Source: Cellulomonas phragmiteti (GTDB taxonomy: Bacteria > Actinomycetota > Actinomycetes > Actinomycetales > Cellulomonadaceae). From it: a stretch of DNA of 64,000 bases. The first letter of the stretch is position 1. Every line of letters starts with the position of its first letter. Both the position numbers and the translations under genes were made by a program. The DNA lies in contig NZ_BONP01000008.1 in NCBI RefSeq assembly GCF_016862775.1, positions 62,001-126,000 on the forward strand, in the 5' to 3' direction. A model generated the notes under the pieces. The model did not search any database, had not been told where the DNA came from, and worked only from the letters and a program-made list of their open reading frames with translations. Shown here piece by piece: positions 43,320-52,978 of this stretch.

Positions 43320-44053
43320 CGAGCGCCCCCGCCGCCGACCAGCGCCGACTCCTCGACGTCCAGGAGCTCGACACCCGCCTCGCGCAGCTCGCGCACAAGC
43401 GACGCACGCTGCCCGCGCTCGCGCGGCTCGTCGAGCTCGACGGGCGGCTCGCCGACCTGGACGCCGCGCTCGTGACGTCCCGCACGGCCGCGTCCGACCT
43501 GCGCACGGAGCTGGCGAAGGCCGAGGCGGACGTCGCGCAGGTGCGCAGCCGGGCCGCACGGGACCAGCAGCGCCTCGACGGCGGCCAGGTCGGCGCCAAG
43601 GACGCGCAGGCGCTGACCAGCGAGCTCGCGAGCCTGGCCGCGCGGCAGTCGCACCTCGAGGACGTCGAGCTCGAGGTCATGGAGCGTCTGGAGTCGCACG
43701 AGGCCGTGCTGCAGGACCTGGAGCAGGCGCAGGGTGCGCTGGTCGCCGACCGTGACGCGGTCGTCGCCGAGCGCGCCGCCGGCTACGCGGAGATCGACGC
43801 CGAGGCGGCGCGCGTCCGCGCGGACCGCGAGCGTGCCGCCGACGGGCTCGACGCCGGGCTCGTCGCCCTCTACGAGCGGCTGCGCGGCCAGCTCGGGGGC
43901 AGCGGTGCCGCGGCGCTGCGCGGCAACCGGTGCGAGGGGTGCCGCCTCGAGCTCAACCCCCTGGACCTCGAGGCGATCCGGGCACGGCCCGCGGACGCCG
44001 TGGTCCGGTGCGAGGAGTGCGGACGGATCCTGGTGCGCCTCACCGACGCCTGA
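43316..44053 (+). CDS. coiled-coil zinc-ribbon protein (CT398-like)
   Basis: This 245-residue protein has a long helical coiled coil (residues 10-180) and a C-terminal C4 zinc ribbon with Cys206, Cys209, Cys232 and Cys235 (CEGC and CEEC). It matches the family found beside nif3 in actinobacteria such as Rv2229c in M. tuberculosis. Roles in RNA binding or in organising complexes have been suggested. The GTG start overlaps the nif3 stop. Confidence 0.9.
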   Translation: MTSAPAADQRRLLDVQELDTRLAQLAHKRRTLPALARLVELDGRLADLDAALVTSRTAASDLRTELAKAEADVAQVRSRAARDQQRLDGGQVGAKDAQALTSELASLAARQSHLEDVELEVMERLESHEAVLQDLEQAQGALVADRDAVVAERAAGYAEIDAEAARVRADRERAADGLDAGLVALYERLRGQLGGSGAAALRGNRCEGCRLELNPLDLEAIRARPADAVVRCEECGRILVRLTDA

Positions 44054-44107
44054 CCGGCGACGCGCCCCGGCTGGACCAGGACGGGTGCCGCGGCGAAGAC
44101 TGCGGGG

Positions 44108-44860
44108 GTGATGAACGCACCCGCACCCGACGCCCGCCGGACCGACGGCGGCACCGCCGAGCAGACCGTGCGGCGTCGCGCCGCGCGCCCGTCGGGCACC
44201 TCGCCGCGCTTCGACGACGACGAGCCGACCACGGTGGTCCTCGTCCGGCACGGGCAGACCTCGATGACGGTCTCGCGCGGCTACTCGGGCTCCTCGGAGC
44301 CCGGGCCGTCGCTGGACGAGCTCGGCCGCGGACAGGCGGCTGCCGCCGCGGCGCTGGTGGACCGTGTGGGCCGCGACCTGTGGGGTGACATCGACTACCC
44401 GAGCGAGGTCGTCGCGTCGCCGATGGTGCGGACGCAGGAGACGGCCGCGATCATCGCCGCCCGGCTGGGGCTCGACGTGCGGACCGACGCGGCGTTCCAG
44501 GAGGCGGACTTCGGGCAGTGGCAGGGCCTGACGGCCGACGAGATCGAGGAGCGGTGGCCCGGCGAGCTCGAGCCCTGGCACACCGACGGCCGGGTCCGCC
44601 CGCCCGGCGGGGAGTCCATCGCGGACGTCGGGGTGCGCCTGCGTGCGGGCCTCGACGGGCTCCTGGCGGGTGGTCCTCGCACCGTGGTGGTCGTGTCGCA
44701 CGCCGTCGCGATCCGCGCCGCGCTGGGCGTGACCATGGGGGCGCACCCCGGGACGTGGAGCCAGCTGCGCGTCGCCCCGGCCTCCGTCAGCATCGTCCGC
44801 CTCTTCGCGGACCGTCGGGACGAGATCGCCGTCGCCGGCGCCCCCAGCGAGGGCTGGTGA
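44108..44860 (+). CDS. histidine phosphatase family protein
   Basis: This 250-residue protein has the RHG motif VLVRHGQTSMT near residue 45, phosphate-pocket residues SPMVRTQETA and EADFGQWQGL, and the second histidine in VVVVSHAVAIRAA. The first 40 residues are disordered. In mycobacteria the gene at this place encodes an RNase HI-phosphatase fusion (Rv2228c); here the RNase H domain is absent. It may dephosphorylate sugar or cobamide phosphates. AAGACT stands 6 bases before GTG 44108. Confidence 0.88.
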   Translation: MMNAPAPDARRTDGGTAEQTVRRRAARPSGTSPRFDDDEPTTVVLVRHGQTSMTVSRGYSGSSEPGPSLDELGRGQAAAAAALVDRVGRDLWGDIDYPSEVVASPMVRTQETAAIIAARLGLDVRTDAAFQEADFGQWQGLTADEIEERWPGELEPWHTDGRVRPPGGESIADVGVRLRAGLDGLLAGGPRTVVVVSHAVAIRAALGVTMGAHPGTWSQLRVAPASVSIVRLFADRRDEIAVAGAPSEGW

Positions 44861-44885
44861 CGGCGGCGCGGTGACCCGAGGAGGG

Positions 44886-45668
44886 CTACGCGACCACGAG
44901 CGACAGGGTGCGCGCGCCCCGACGGGGCTCGGGGCCGAGCTCGACGGCGATCAGCGCGTCGCCGACCAGGGCGCTCGCGGCGTGCGCGAGCTCGTCGGCG
45001 TCGCGCGGCTCGCGCCCCCGACGCGTGACGAGGTGGCGGGTCAGCACGCCACGCGTGTGCTTGGCGTGGTGCGAGACGACCGCACGGCGGCCGTCGACCT
45101 CGCGCAGCACGCGCACGTCCACCCACCGCGTGCCGGGCGGCGGCGTCCACGCCGCGCGGTACGCCGCCGACCGGCAGTCCACGACGAGGTCGCCGTCGAC
45201 CCGCGCGGTCAGCTCGACGCCCAGCGGGCCACGCCACGCGGCGGCGAGGAGCCCGATGCCCGGCAGGTCGGTGCCCATCGCCAGGCGGTACGCCGGGACG
45301 ACGTCGTCGACGGTCAGCACACCCCACAGCGCCGACACGACACGCACGCTCGTGACCGCCCTGGCTCGCGCCGCGGGCGTGAGCCGGTCCAGCCCGGCCG
45401 CGCCGTACAGGACACCGGAGTACACCCGGGAGGCGCGGGCCGCGCCGGCCCTGCGCAGCGCGACGTTGCGCGCGACCTCCTCCGCGAGGCCGGGGGAGAC
45501 ACCGAGCACCTCGCACGCGTCCGGCCGGGCGCTGACCTCGACGAGCGCGTCGATCACCTTCTCGCGCAGCGGCGTCAGACCCGGGTGCGACAGCGACGCC
45601 AGGTCGAGCGGGGCAGCGGTCGGCGGTGCGGGCGTCTTGCCCTCCGAGGGCGGCAGCAGCACGAGCAC
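44886..45668 (-). CDS. yaaA: peroxide stress protein YaaA (UPF0246)
   Basis: This 260-residue protein has the family hallmarks LPPSEGKTP at the start, YSGVLYGAAGLDRL near residue 85 and VVSHHAKHTRGVLTRHLV near 200. YaaA lowers free iron and limits peroxide damage in E. coli. GTG 45668 has TACCCT exactly 6 bases upstream on the minus strand and no Shine-Dalgarno. It is convergent with the phosphatase gene. Confidence 0.9.
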   Translation of the reverse strand: MLVLLPPSEGKTPAPPTAAPLDLASLSHPGLTPLREKVIDALVEVSARPDACEVLGVSPGLAEEVARNVALRRAGAARASRVYSGVLYGAAGLDRLTPAARARAVTSVRVVSALWGVLTVDDVVPAYRLAMGTDLPGIGLLAAAWRGPLGVELTARVDGDLVVDCRSAAYRAAWTPPPGTRWVDVRVLREVDGRRAVVSHHAKHTRGVLTRHLVTRRGREPRDADELAHAASALVGDALIAVELGPEPRRGARTLSLVVA

Positions 45669-45720
45669 CGCACGAGGGTACGTTGGCCGTCCCGCTGTCC
45701 CGGCGACGTGAGGGTGTGAG

Positions 45721-46104
45721 ATGGCCCAGGTCAAGGTGTACGGCCGACGCTCGGTGTGGGCCGACCGACGCGGTGAGGTCTCCGACGCCGTGCACGCCGC
45801 CCTCGTCGGCGTGTGGGGACTGCCCCGCGAGAAGCGGTTCCACCGGTTCCTGCTGCTGGACGACGAGGACCTCGTCGCCCCGCGCTCGGCGGAGTACCTC
45901 GTCGTCGAGGTCGTGTGCTTCACGGGCCGCAGCCCGGGCGCGGTCCGCGCCCTCGTCACCGCGTTCTTCGACGACGTCGCGCCGGCGCTCGGCCTGGCCG
46001 CCGACGACCTCGAGGTCGTGATCCTCGAGAGCCCGCCCACGCACTGGGGGATCCGGGGCGTCGCGGGAGACGAGCTGACCCTGCCGTACCGGGTCGACGT
46101 CTGA
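45721..46104 (+). CDS. tautomerase-fold protein without N-terminal proline
   Basis: This 127-residue protein resembles the tautomerase (4-OT-like) family: KVYGRRSVWADRRGEVSDAV, KRFHRFLLLDDEDLV, EVVCFTGRSPGAVRALV and THWGIRGVAGDEL. Classical members use the proline exposed after Met removal; here residue 2 is Ala, so catalysis by that route is not possible. It may be a non-catalytic or altered-activity member. The ATG has a GTGAGGGTGTGAG purine tract upstream. It precedes rnpB by 20 bases. Confidence 0.75.
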   Translation: MAQVKVYGRRSVWADRRGEVSDAVHAALVGVWGLPREKRFHRFLLLDDEDLVAPRSAEYLVVEVVCFTGRSPGAVRALVTAFFDDVAPALGLAADDLEVVILESPPTHWGIRGVAGDELTLPYRVDV

Positions 46105-46123
46105 CACCGGTAGGCTGACCGGC

Positions 46124-46513
<390 letters not shown>

Positions 46514-46521
<8 letters not shown>

Positions 46522-47431
46522 CCGCCGGGGACGCCTCCGCCGGCGGCCTCGGCGGGTACACCCACGCGACGAGCACGACCGAGATGATCATCAGCAGGAA
46601 CCACGACACGAGCTTGCTGCCACCGACGACGTGCCAGCCGTCGACCTGCGAGGGGTAGAGCCACGCTCCGGCGAACGTCGCGACGTTCTCGGCCGCCCAG
46701 ATGAACGACGCGACCAGGGTGAAGGCCAGCAGGATCGGCATCCGCAGCCGCCGGGCGTGCACCCGGAAGTGCATGACGGTCCGCCCGTACACGAGGACGA
46801 CGCCCGCGAGCAGGAGCCACCGGACGTCCGCGACCCAGTGGTGCGTGAAGAAGTTGGCGTAGATCGCCGTCGCGAGCACGGCCGTGACCCAGCGGCGCGG
46901 GTACCGGTCGAACCGCAGCTCGAAGATCCGGAACACCCGGACCAGGTACGAGCCGACGGCGCCGTACATGAACCCCGAGAACAGCGGCACGGCCCCCACC
47001 CGCAGCACGCCCTCGGCGGCGTACGACCACGAGCCCACGTCGGTCTTGAACACCTCCATCACGGTCCCGACGACGTGGAACAGCAGGACGACGCGCATCT
47101 CGCGGACCGTCTCGAGCCGGGTCGCGAGCATGCCGACCTGGAGCGCGAGGGCGGCGAGCGTCAGGGCGTCGTTGCGGACGAGCCACGCGTCGTCGGGGTA
47201 CCAGAAGCGCGCGGCGAGCAGCAGCGCGAGCAGCAGCGCTCCGAAGAGGCAGGCCCAGCCCTGCTTGAGCACGAACACCGTGAGCTCGACGAGCCCCGCG
47301 CGGACGCTGCGGGCGTGCAGACGGGCGAGCCGGTCACGGGCCCACGCGTCGATGCGCTCCTCGACGACCGTGAGCTCGCGCGTGCCGGGGCGGGGGAGGG
47401 ACGCACGCAGGTCGCGGAGCACGACGCCCAT
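46514..47431 (-). CDS. DUF817 integral membrane protein
   Basis: This 305-residue protein matches DUF817 (FVLKQGWACLFGALLL, FHVVGTVMEVFKTDVGSW, LFSGFMYGAVGSYLVRVF, ANFFTHHWVADVRWLLLAGV, SFIWAAENVATFAGAWLYP). About eight helices are expected. The function is unknown. The ATG 47431 has only a weak purine tract upstream and an upstream start cannot be excluded. Its stop codon lies in the 3' strand of rnpB P1, so the two convergent genes overlap by 8 bases. Confidence 0.88.
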
Positions 47432-47532
47432 CTCACCGCGGCGGTGCGGGAGACGGGCGTCGTCCTCGGTCGGTTTCCCGGCGGGACCTGTGCAGATCCT
47501 GTGCGACGCCGCGCTGGGGGCGCCGCGCGACG

Positions 47533-48630
47533 TCAGCGGGTGGAGCGGGGGCGGTACCGCTGGACCATCGGGCAGTCGAAGGGGTCGCGTGCGGACAGGC
47601 CGACGCGGTTGAGGTACTGGATCACCAGGGCGTACGAGCGTACGAGCGAGGTCTCGGTGTACGGCATGCCGACGCTCTCGCAGTGCGCACGGACCAGCTT
47701 GCGGGCGCGCGCCAGGTGGGGGCGCGGCATGTTCGGGAACAGGTGGTGCTCGATCTGCGCGTCCAGGCCGCCCATGAGCTGCGTGACGAACGTGCCACCG
47801 CCGATGTTGCGCGACGTGAGCACCTGCTTGGACAGGAAGTCCAGCCGGCTGTCGGCCGGGATGATCGCCATGCCCTTGTGGTTCGGGGCGAACGAGGCGC
47901 CCATGTAGACGCCGAAGACGGCGAGCTGCACGGCGAGGAACGCCGCGGCCAGGCCCAGCGGGAGCGCCCAGACCACGAGGGCGACGTAGATGCTCAGCCG
48001 CGCCGTGAGGATGACGAGCTCGAGCGTGCGGGCACGCGACGCGGGAGCGGCGATGAGGCTCTTGTACGCCAGGACGTGCAGGTTGACGCCCTCGAGCGTC
48101 AGCAGCGGGAAGAACAGCCACCCCTGCTTGCGGGTGATGGCGGCCATGAGGCCCCGCTGCTTCGCGGCGTCCTCCTCGAGGAAGGAGATCGTGTCCCACT
48201 CGATGTCCGGGTCCTTGCCGACGCGGTTGGGGTTCGCGTGGTGCCGCGTGTGCTTGGTCATCCACCAGGAGTGGCTGATGCCGACGACGCCGTTGGCGAG
48301 CGCACGGCCGAGGCGGTCGTTGGCGGGGCCGGTCAGCAGCACCTGGCGGTGCGACGCCTCGTGGGCGACGAACGCGAACTGCGTGAGGACCAGGCCGAGG
48401 CCGGCGGCGACCAGCAGCTGCCACCAGGAGTCCCCGAGCAGCACGAACGCCGTGACCAGGCCGGCGAGCAGCGTGGTCAGACCCGCGAGCAGGGAGATGT
48501 AGAAGCCGGGGGTACGGTCGAGCAGGCCTGCCTCGCGCACCTGGGCGGACAGCTCGTGGTAGCTGCCGGTCGCCGCCGCCTGACGGGGGCGCGTCGGGAC
48601 GGGGGGCGCAGATACGGGTGCAGCAGCCAC
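47533..48630 (-). CDS. membrane fatty acid desaturase / acyl-lipid desaturase
   Basis: This di-iron desaturase of 365 residues has the three histidine boxes: HEASH (90-94), HTRHH (127-131) and QIEHHLF with H295 and H296. Hydrophobic segments lie at 43-65, 70-88, 172-190 and 205-245. Enzymes of this type introduce double bonds into membrane fatty acyl chains, for example at low temperature. The closest type I know is the actinobacterial DesA3-like acyl-CoA desaturase. The GTG at 48630 has GGAGGT 5 bases upstream. Confidence 0.92.
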   Translation of the reverse strand: MAAAPVSAPPVPTRPRQAAATGSYHELSAQVREAGLLDRTPGFYISLLAGLTTLLAGLVTAFVLLGDSWWQLLVAAGLGLVLTQFAFVAHEASHRQVLLTGPANDRLGRALANGVVGISHSWWMTKHTRHHANPNRVGKDPDIEWDTISFLEEDAAKQRGLMAAITRKQGWLFFPLLTLEGVNLHVLAYKSLIAAPASRARTLELVILTARLSIYVALVVWALPLGLAAAFLAVQLAVFGVYMGASFAPNHKGMAIIPADSRLDFLSKQVLTSRNIGGGTFVTQLMGGLDAQIEHHLFPNMPRPHLARARKLVRAHCESVGMPYTETSLVRSYALVIQYLNRVGLSARDPFDCPMVQRYRPRSTR

Positions 48631-48756
48631 ATGACCTCCAGGGCTGATTCGACTTCCCAGCCGTGGGGTGGAGCGGGTGCTCGTCGTGCGGATGCCCCTA
48701 CCCTACGCGACCGTAGGTTCGCTGTCCCGAGGTCGGGCAGGGTGAGTTGCGCGGGC

Positions 48757-49539
48757 TCAGCGCCGGTCGGTCGCGGCCAGCCTCGCGGCCCCGACGATCC
48801 CGGCGGCGTTGCGCAGCCCGGCGGGCACGATGCGGGTGCGCAGGTCCAGCAGCGGCAGGAACTGCTCGTGCTTCTTGCTCACCCCGCCCCCGACGACGAT
48901 GAGGTCCGGCCAGAACAGGTTCTCGACGACCGAGAAGTAGCGCTGCAGCCGCGCCGCCCACTGCTCGAACGTCAGGCCGTCGCGGTCCCGGGCGGCGTCC
49001 GACGCACGCGACTCGGCGTCGTGGCCGTCGATCTCCAGGTGCCCCAGCTCGGTGTTCGGGACGAGCACGCCGTCCACGACGAGCGCCGACCCGATACCGG
49101 TGCCCAGCGTGACGACCAGCACGACCCCGGGCACGTCCTTCGCGGCGCCGTACACGACCTCGGCGTAGCCGGCGGCGTCCGCGTCGTTCACGGCCACCAC
49201 CTGGCGGCCCGTGGCCGCGCCGATCGTCGCGGCCACGTCCGTGCCGATCCAGGAGTCGTCGACGTTCGCCGCCGACTGCGCGACCCCGTGCAGGATCACG
49301 GCGGGGAAGGTCACGCCGATGGGGACGTCCTTGTCGAGGTCGAACGAGTCGACGACCTCGGCCACGGTCCGGGCTACCGCCGGGGGAGTCGCGGGCTGCG
49401 GTGTGGGGATCCGCACGCGGTCCCCGGTGAAGTCCCCGGAGGCGAGGTCGACCGGCGCGCCCTTGATGCCGGACCCGCCGATGTCGATGCCGAACGCCGT
49501 GCCGACCTCGTGGTGCTTGTGCTTCGCGTCGTTGCTCAT
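48757..49539 (-). CDS. ppgK: polyphosphate glucokinase PpgK
   Basis: This ROK-type kinase of 260 residues phosphorylates glucose with polyphosphate or ATP, a feature of actinobacteria. The phosphate-binding motif [16 protein letters not shown] lies at residues 17-32, [21 protein letters not shown] near 150 and [13 protein letters not shown] follow, and [15 protein letters not shown] is near the end. The ATG at 49539 overlaps the map stop (ATGA). It would feed glucose released by the alpha-glucosidase of this window into glycolysis. Confidence 0.93.
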   Translation of the reverse strand: MSNDAKHKHHEVGTAFGIDIGGSGIKGAPVDLASGDFTGDRVRIPTPQPATPPAVARTVAEVVDSFDLDKDVPIGVTFPAVILHGVAQSAANVDDSWIGTDVAATIGAATGRQVVAVNDADAAGYAEVVYGAAKDVPGVVLVVTLGTGIGSALVVDGVLVPNTELGHLEIDGHDAESRASDAARDRDGLTFEQWAARLQRYFSVVENLFWPDLIVVGGGVSKKHEQFLPLLDLRTRIVPAGLRNAAGIVGAARLAATDRR

Positions 49540-50408
49540 GGCAGCGTCAGGATCTCCGCTCCGGTGTCGGTGACCAGCAGGGTGTGCTCGAACTGCGCCG
49601 ACCGGCGGCGGTCGGCGGTGACGACCGTCCACCCGTCGTCCCACATCTCCCAGTCGGCGGTGCCCAGGTCGAGCATCGGCTCGATGGTGAAGACCATGCC
49701 CGGCTCGATGACGGTCGCGTACTCGGGTGCCGCGTCGTAGTGCGGCACGATGAGCCCCGTGTGGAACGCGGGGCCCACGCCGTGGCCGGTGAAGTCCCGC
49801 ACCACGCCGTAGCCGAACCGGGCCGCGAACTTCTCGATGACGCGGCCGACGACGTTGATCTCGCGTCCCGGCCGCACCGCGGAGATCGCGCGCCGCAGGG
49901 CCTCGGCGGTGCGTTCGACGAGCAGCCGTGACTCCTCGTCGACGTCGCCGACGAGGAAGGTGGCGTTGTTGTCGCCGTGCATGCCGCCGGTGTACGCGGT
50001 GATGTCGACGTTGACGATGTCGCCGTCCTGCAGGACCGTCGAGTCGGGGATGCCGTGGCAGATCACCTCGTTGACGGACGTGCACAGCGACTTCGGGAAG
50101 CCGCGGTAGCCGAGCGTCGAGGGGTACGCGCCGTGGTCCAGCAGGAACTCGTGGCCGATGGCGTCGAGCTCGTCGGTCGTCACGCCGGGGGCGACGTGCC
50201 GACCGACCTCCTGCAGTGCCTGCGCCGCGATGCGCGCGGCCACCCGGACCCGCTCGACCGACTCGTCGTCGAGCACGTCGGAGCCCCGCCACGGAGCGGG
50301 CATCGGCTTGTCGACGTACTCGGGGCGGGGGATGTGCGCGGGGACGGCGCGCCGCGGGCTGACCTGCCCGGGGACGAGCGCCGTGCGCGGCGGGTGGACC
50401 GGCGGCAT
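49536..50408 (-). CDS. map: methionine aminopeptidase
   Basis: MetAP removes N-terminal methionine from new proteins. This copy has 290 residues, with metal ligands in [23 protein letters not shown] (two Asp), [13 protein letters not shown] (His), MVFTIEPML (Glu) and [11 protein letters not shown] (Glu). The first 40 residues form an SH3-binding-motif-like extension ([17 protein letters not shown]), as in mycobacterial MapB. The ATG at 50408 has TAGACT 7 bases upstream and no Shine-Dalgarno, so the map-ppgK transcript is probably leaderless. Confidence 0.95.
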   Translation of the reverse strand: MPPVHPPRTALVPGQVSPRRAVPAHIPRPEYVDKPMPAPWRGSDVLDDESVERVRVAARIAAQALQEVGRHVAPGVTTDELDAIGHEFLLDHGAYPSTLGYRGFPKSLCTSVNEVICHGIPDSTVLQDGDIVNVDITAYTGGMHGDNNATFLVGDVDEESRLLVERTAEALRRAISAVRPGREINVVGRVIEKFAARFGYGVVRDFTGHGVGPAFHTGLIVPHYDAAPEYATVIEPGMVFTIEPMLDLGTADWEMWDDGWTVVTADRRRSAQFEHTLLVTDTGAEILTLP

Positions 50409-50465
50409 GCCTGGCAGTCTACGTAGCGGCAGGGCTGCCCGGCCCGCCGGACGGGAGGAGCCCAC

Positions 50466-50651
50466 GTGAGCGAGTACTTCTACAACACCCGCACCCACGA
50501 GGTCGAGGAGGGGCGCCAGAGCACGTCGTCACAGCTCATGGGCCCCTACGCGACGCGCGAGGAGGCGGCCGAGGCCCTGGACCGTGCCCGTGCGCGCAAC
50601 GAGACCTGGGAGGCCGAGACCGAGGCGTGGGAGGACGAGGACCGGTCCTGA
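50466..50651 (+). CDS. small SPOR-like / methionine aminopeptidase-neighbour protein
   Basis: This 61-residue protein ([18 protein letters not shown] and [18 protein letters not shown]) is a common short actinobacterial family, often listed as SPOR-like because of the [14 protein letters not shown] helix. The function is unknown. The GTG at 50466 has GGGAGGAG 5-6 bases upstream, which supports that it is a real gene. It is divergent from map. Confidence 0.8.
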   Translation: MSEYFYNTRTHEVEEGRQSTSSQLMGPYATREEAAEALDRARARNETWEAETEAWEDEDRS

Positions 50652-50697
50652 GCGGCGTCCGGCCGGGCAGCGGCCGCCGGGCGCCGGCGGCGCGGGC

Positions 50698-51519
<822 letters not shown>

Positions 51520-51636
51520 GCCGCGAGCCTATCCGCGGGCGCCCGCGCGGCGCTGTGAGTCCCCGCACAGGAGCTGCGGGCCGCCACGTGCGGGACGGTC
51601 GCACCGGGACGGCCGGTCATCAGGCAGGATGTACGC

Positions 51637-52974
51637 ATGGACAGGCAGCAGGAGTTCGTGCTCCGGACCGTCGAGGAGCGGGACATCCGCTTCATCCGTC
51701 TGTGGTTCACGGACGTGCTCGGGATGCTCAAGTCGGTGGCGGTCGCCCCGGCGGAGCTCGAGCAGGCGTTCAGCGAGGGCATCGGGTTCGACGGCAGCGC
51801 GATCGAGGGCCTCACGCGCGTGTACGAGGCCGACATGATCGCCAAGCCGGATCCGTCGACGTTCCAGATCCTGCCCTGGCGGGGTGAGCGCCACGGCACC
51901 GCGCGCATGTTCTGCGACCTGCTGACACCGGACGGCGAGCCGTCCCTGGCGGACTCGCGCTACGTGCTCAAGCGGGCGCTGGACCGGGCGAGCGATCGCG
52001 GCTTCACCTTCTACACGCACCCCGAGGTCGAGTTCTACCTCTTCGACGCACCCGCGGACCCGACCCGCCCGCTCGTGCCGGTCGACCAGGGTGGCTACTT
52101 CGACCACGTGCCGCGCGGCACCGCGCACGACTTCCGGCGCGCCGCGATCACGATGCTCGAGTCGATGGGCATCTCGGTGGAGTTCTCCCACCACGAGGCG
52201 GGTCCGGGGCAGAACGAGATCGACCTGCGGTACGCCGACGCGCTGACGACGGCGGACAACATCATGACGTTCCGCACCGTGGTCAAGGAGGTGGCGCTCG
52301 AGCAGGGCGTGTTCGCCTCCTTCATGCCCAAGCCGCTGGCGGACCAGCCGGGCTCCGGCATGCACACGCACGTCTCGCTCTTCGAGGGTGACCGCAACGC
52401 GTTCCACGAGCCCGGTGCGCCGCTCGAGCTGTCGAAGGTCGCGCGCTCGTTCATCGCGGGGCTGCTGATCCACGCGGCCGAGATCACGGCGGTGACGAAC
52501 CAGTTCGTCAACTCCTACAAGCGGCTGTGGGGCGGCGCCGAGGCGCCGAGCTTCATCTGCTGGGGGCACAACAACCGCTCGGCGCTCGTCCGGGTGCCGA
52601 TGTACAAGCCCGGCAAGGGCAACTCGAGCCGCGTCGAGTACCGCGGCGTGGACTCGGCGACCAACCCCTACCTGGCGTTCGCGCTGCTGCTCGCCGCCGG
52701 GCTCAAGGGCATCGAGGAGGAGTACGAGCTGCCCGAGGGCGCCGAGGACGACGTGTGGGAGCTGACCGACGCGGAGCGCAAGGCGCTCGGCATCGAGCCG
52801 CTGCCGACGTCGCTCGAGGCGGCGATCGAGGTCATGGAGCGCTCCGAGCTGGTGGCCGAGACGCTGGGCGAGCACGTGTTCGACTACTTCCTGCGCAACA
52901 AGCGCCAGGAGTGGGCCGAGTACCGGGCCCAGGTGACGCCGTACGAGCTGCAGCGGTTCCTGCCGCTGATCTGA
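51637..52974 (+). CDS. glnA2: glutamine synthetase-like protein GlnA2
   Basis: This 445-residue protein of the glutamine synthetase I family has EVEFYLFDAP, the ATP-site PKPLADQPGSGMHTHVSLF and the glutamate-binding NPYLAFALLLAAG. Where GlnA1 has the adenylylated tyrosine, GlnA2 has Trp374 (DDVWELTD), so GlnE cannot modify it there. In relatives GlnA2 can be a normal GS or have other amine substrates. CAGGAT is 6 bases before ATG 51637, suggesting a leaderless start. glnE follows after 4 bases. Confidence 0.92.
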   Translation: MDRQQEFVLRTVEERDIRFIRLWFTDVLGMLKSVAVAPAELEQAFSEGIGFDGSAIEGLTRVYEADMIAKPDPSTFQILPWRGERHGTARMFCDLLTPDGEPSLADSRYVLKRALDRASDRGFTFYTHPEVEFYLFDAPADPTRPLVPVDQGGYFDHVPRGTAHDFRRAAITMLESMGISVEFSHHEAGPGQNEIDLRYADALTTADNIMTFRTVVKEVALEQGVFASFMPKPLADQPGSGMHTHVSLFEGDRNAFHEPGAPLELSKVARSFIAGLLIHAAEITAVTNQFVNSYKRLWGGAEAPSFICWGHNNRSALVRVPMYKPGKGNSSRVEYRGVDSATNPYLAFALLLAAGLKGIEEEYELPEGAEDDVWELTDAERKALGIEPLPTSLEAAIEVMERSELVAETLGEHVFDYFLRNKRQEWAEYRAQVTPYELQRFLPLI

Positions 52975-52978
52975 CGCC

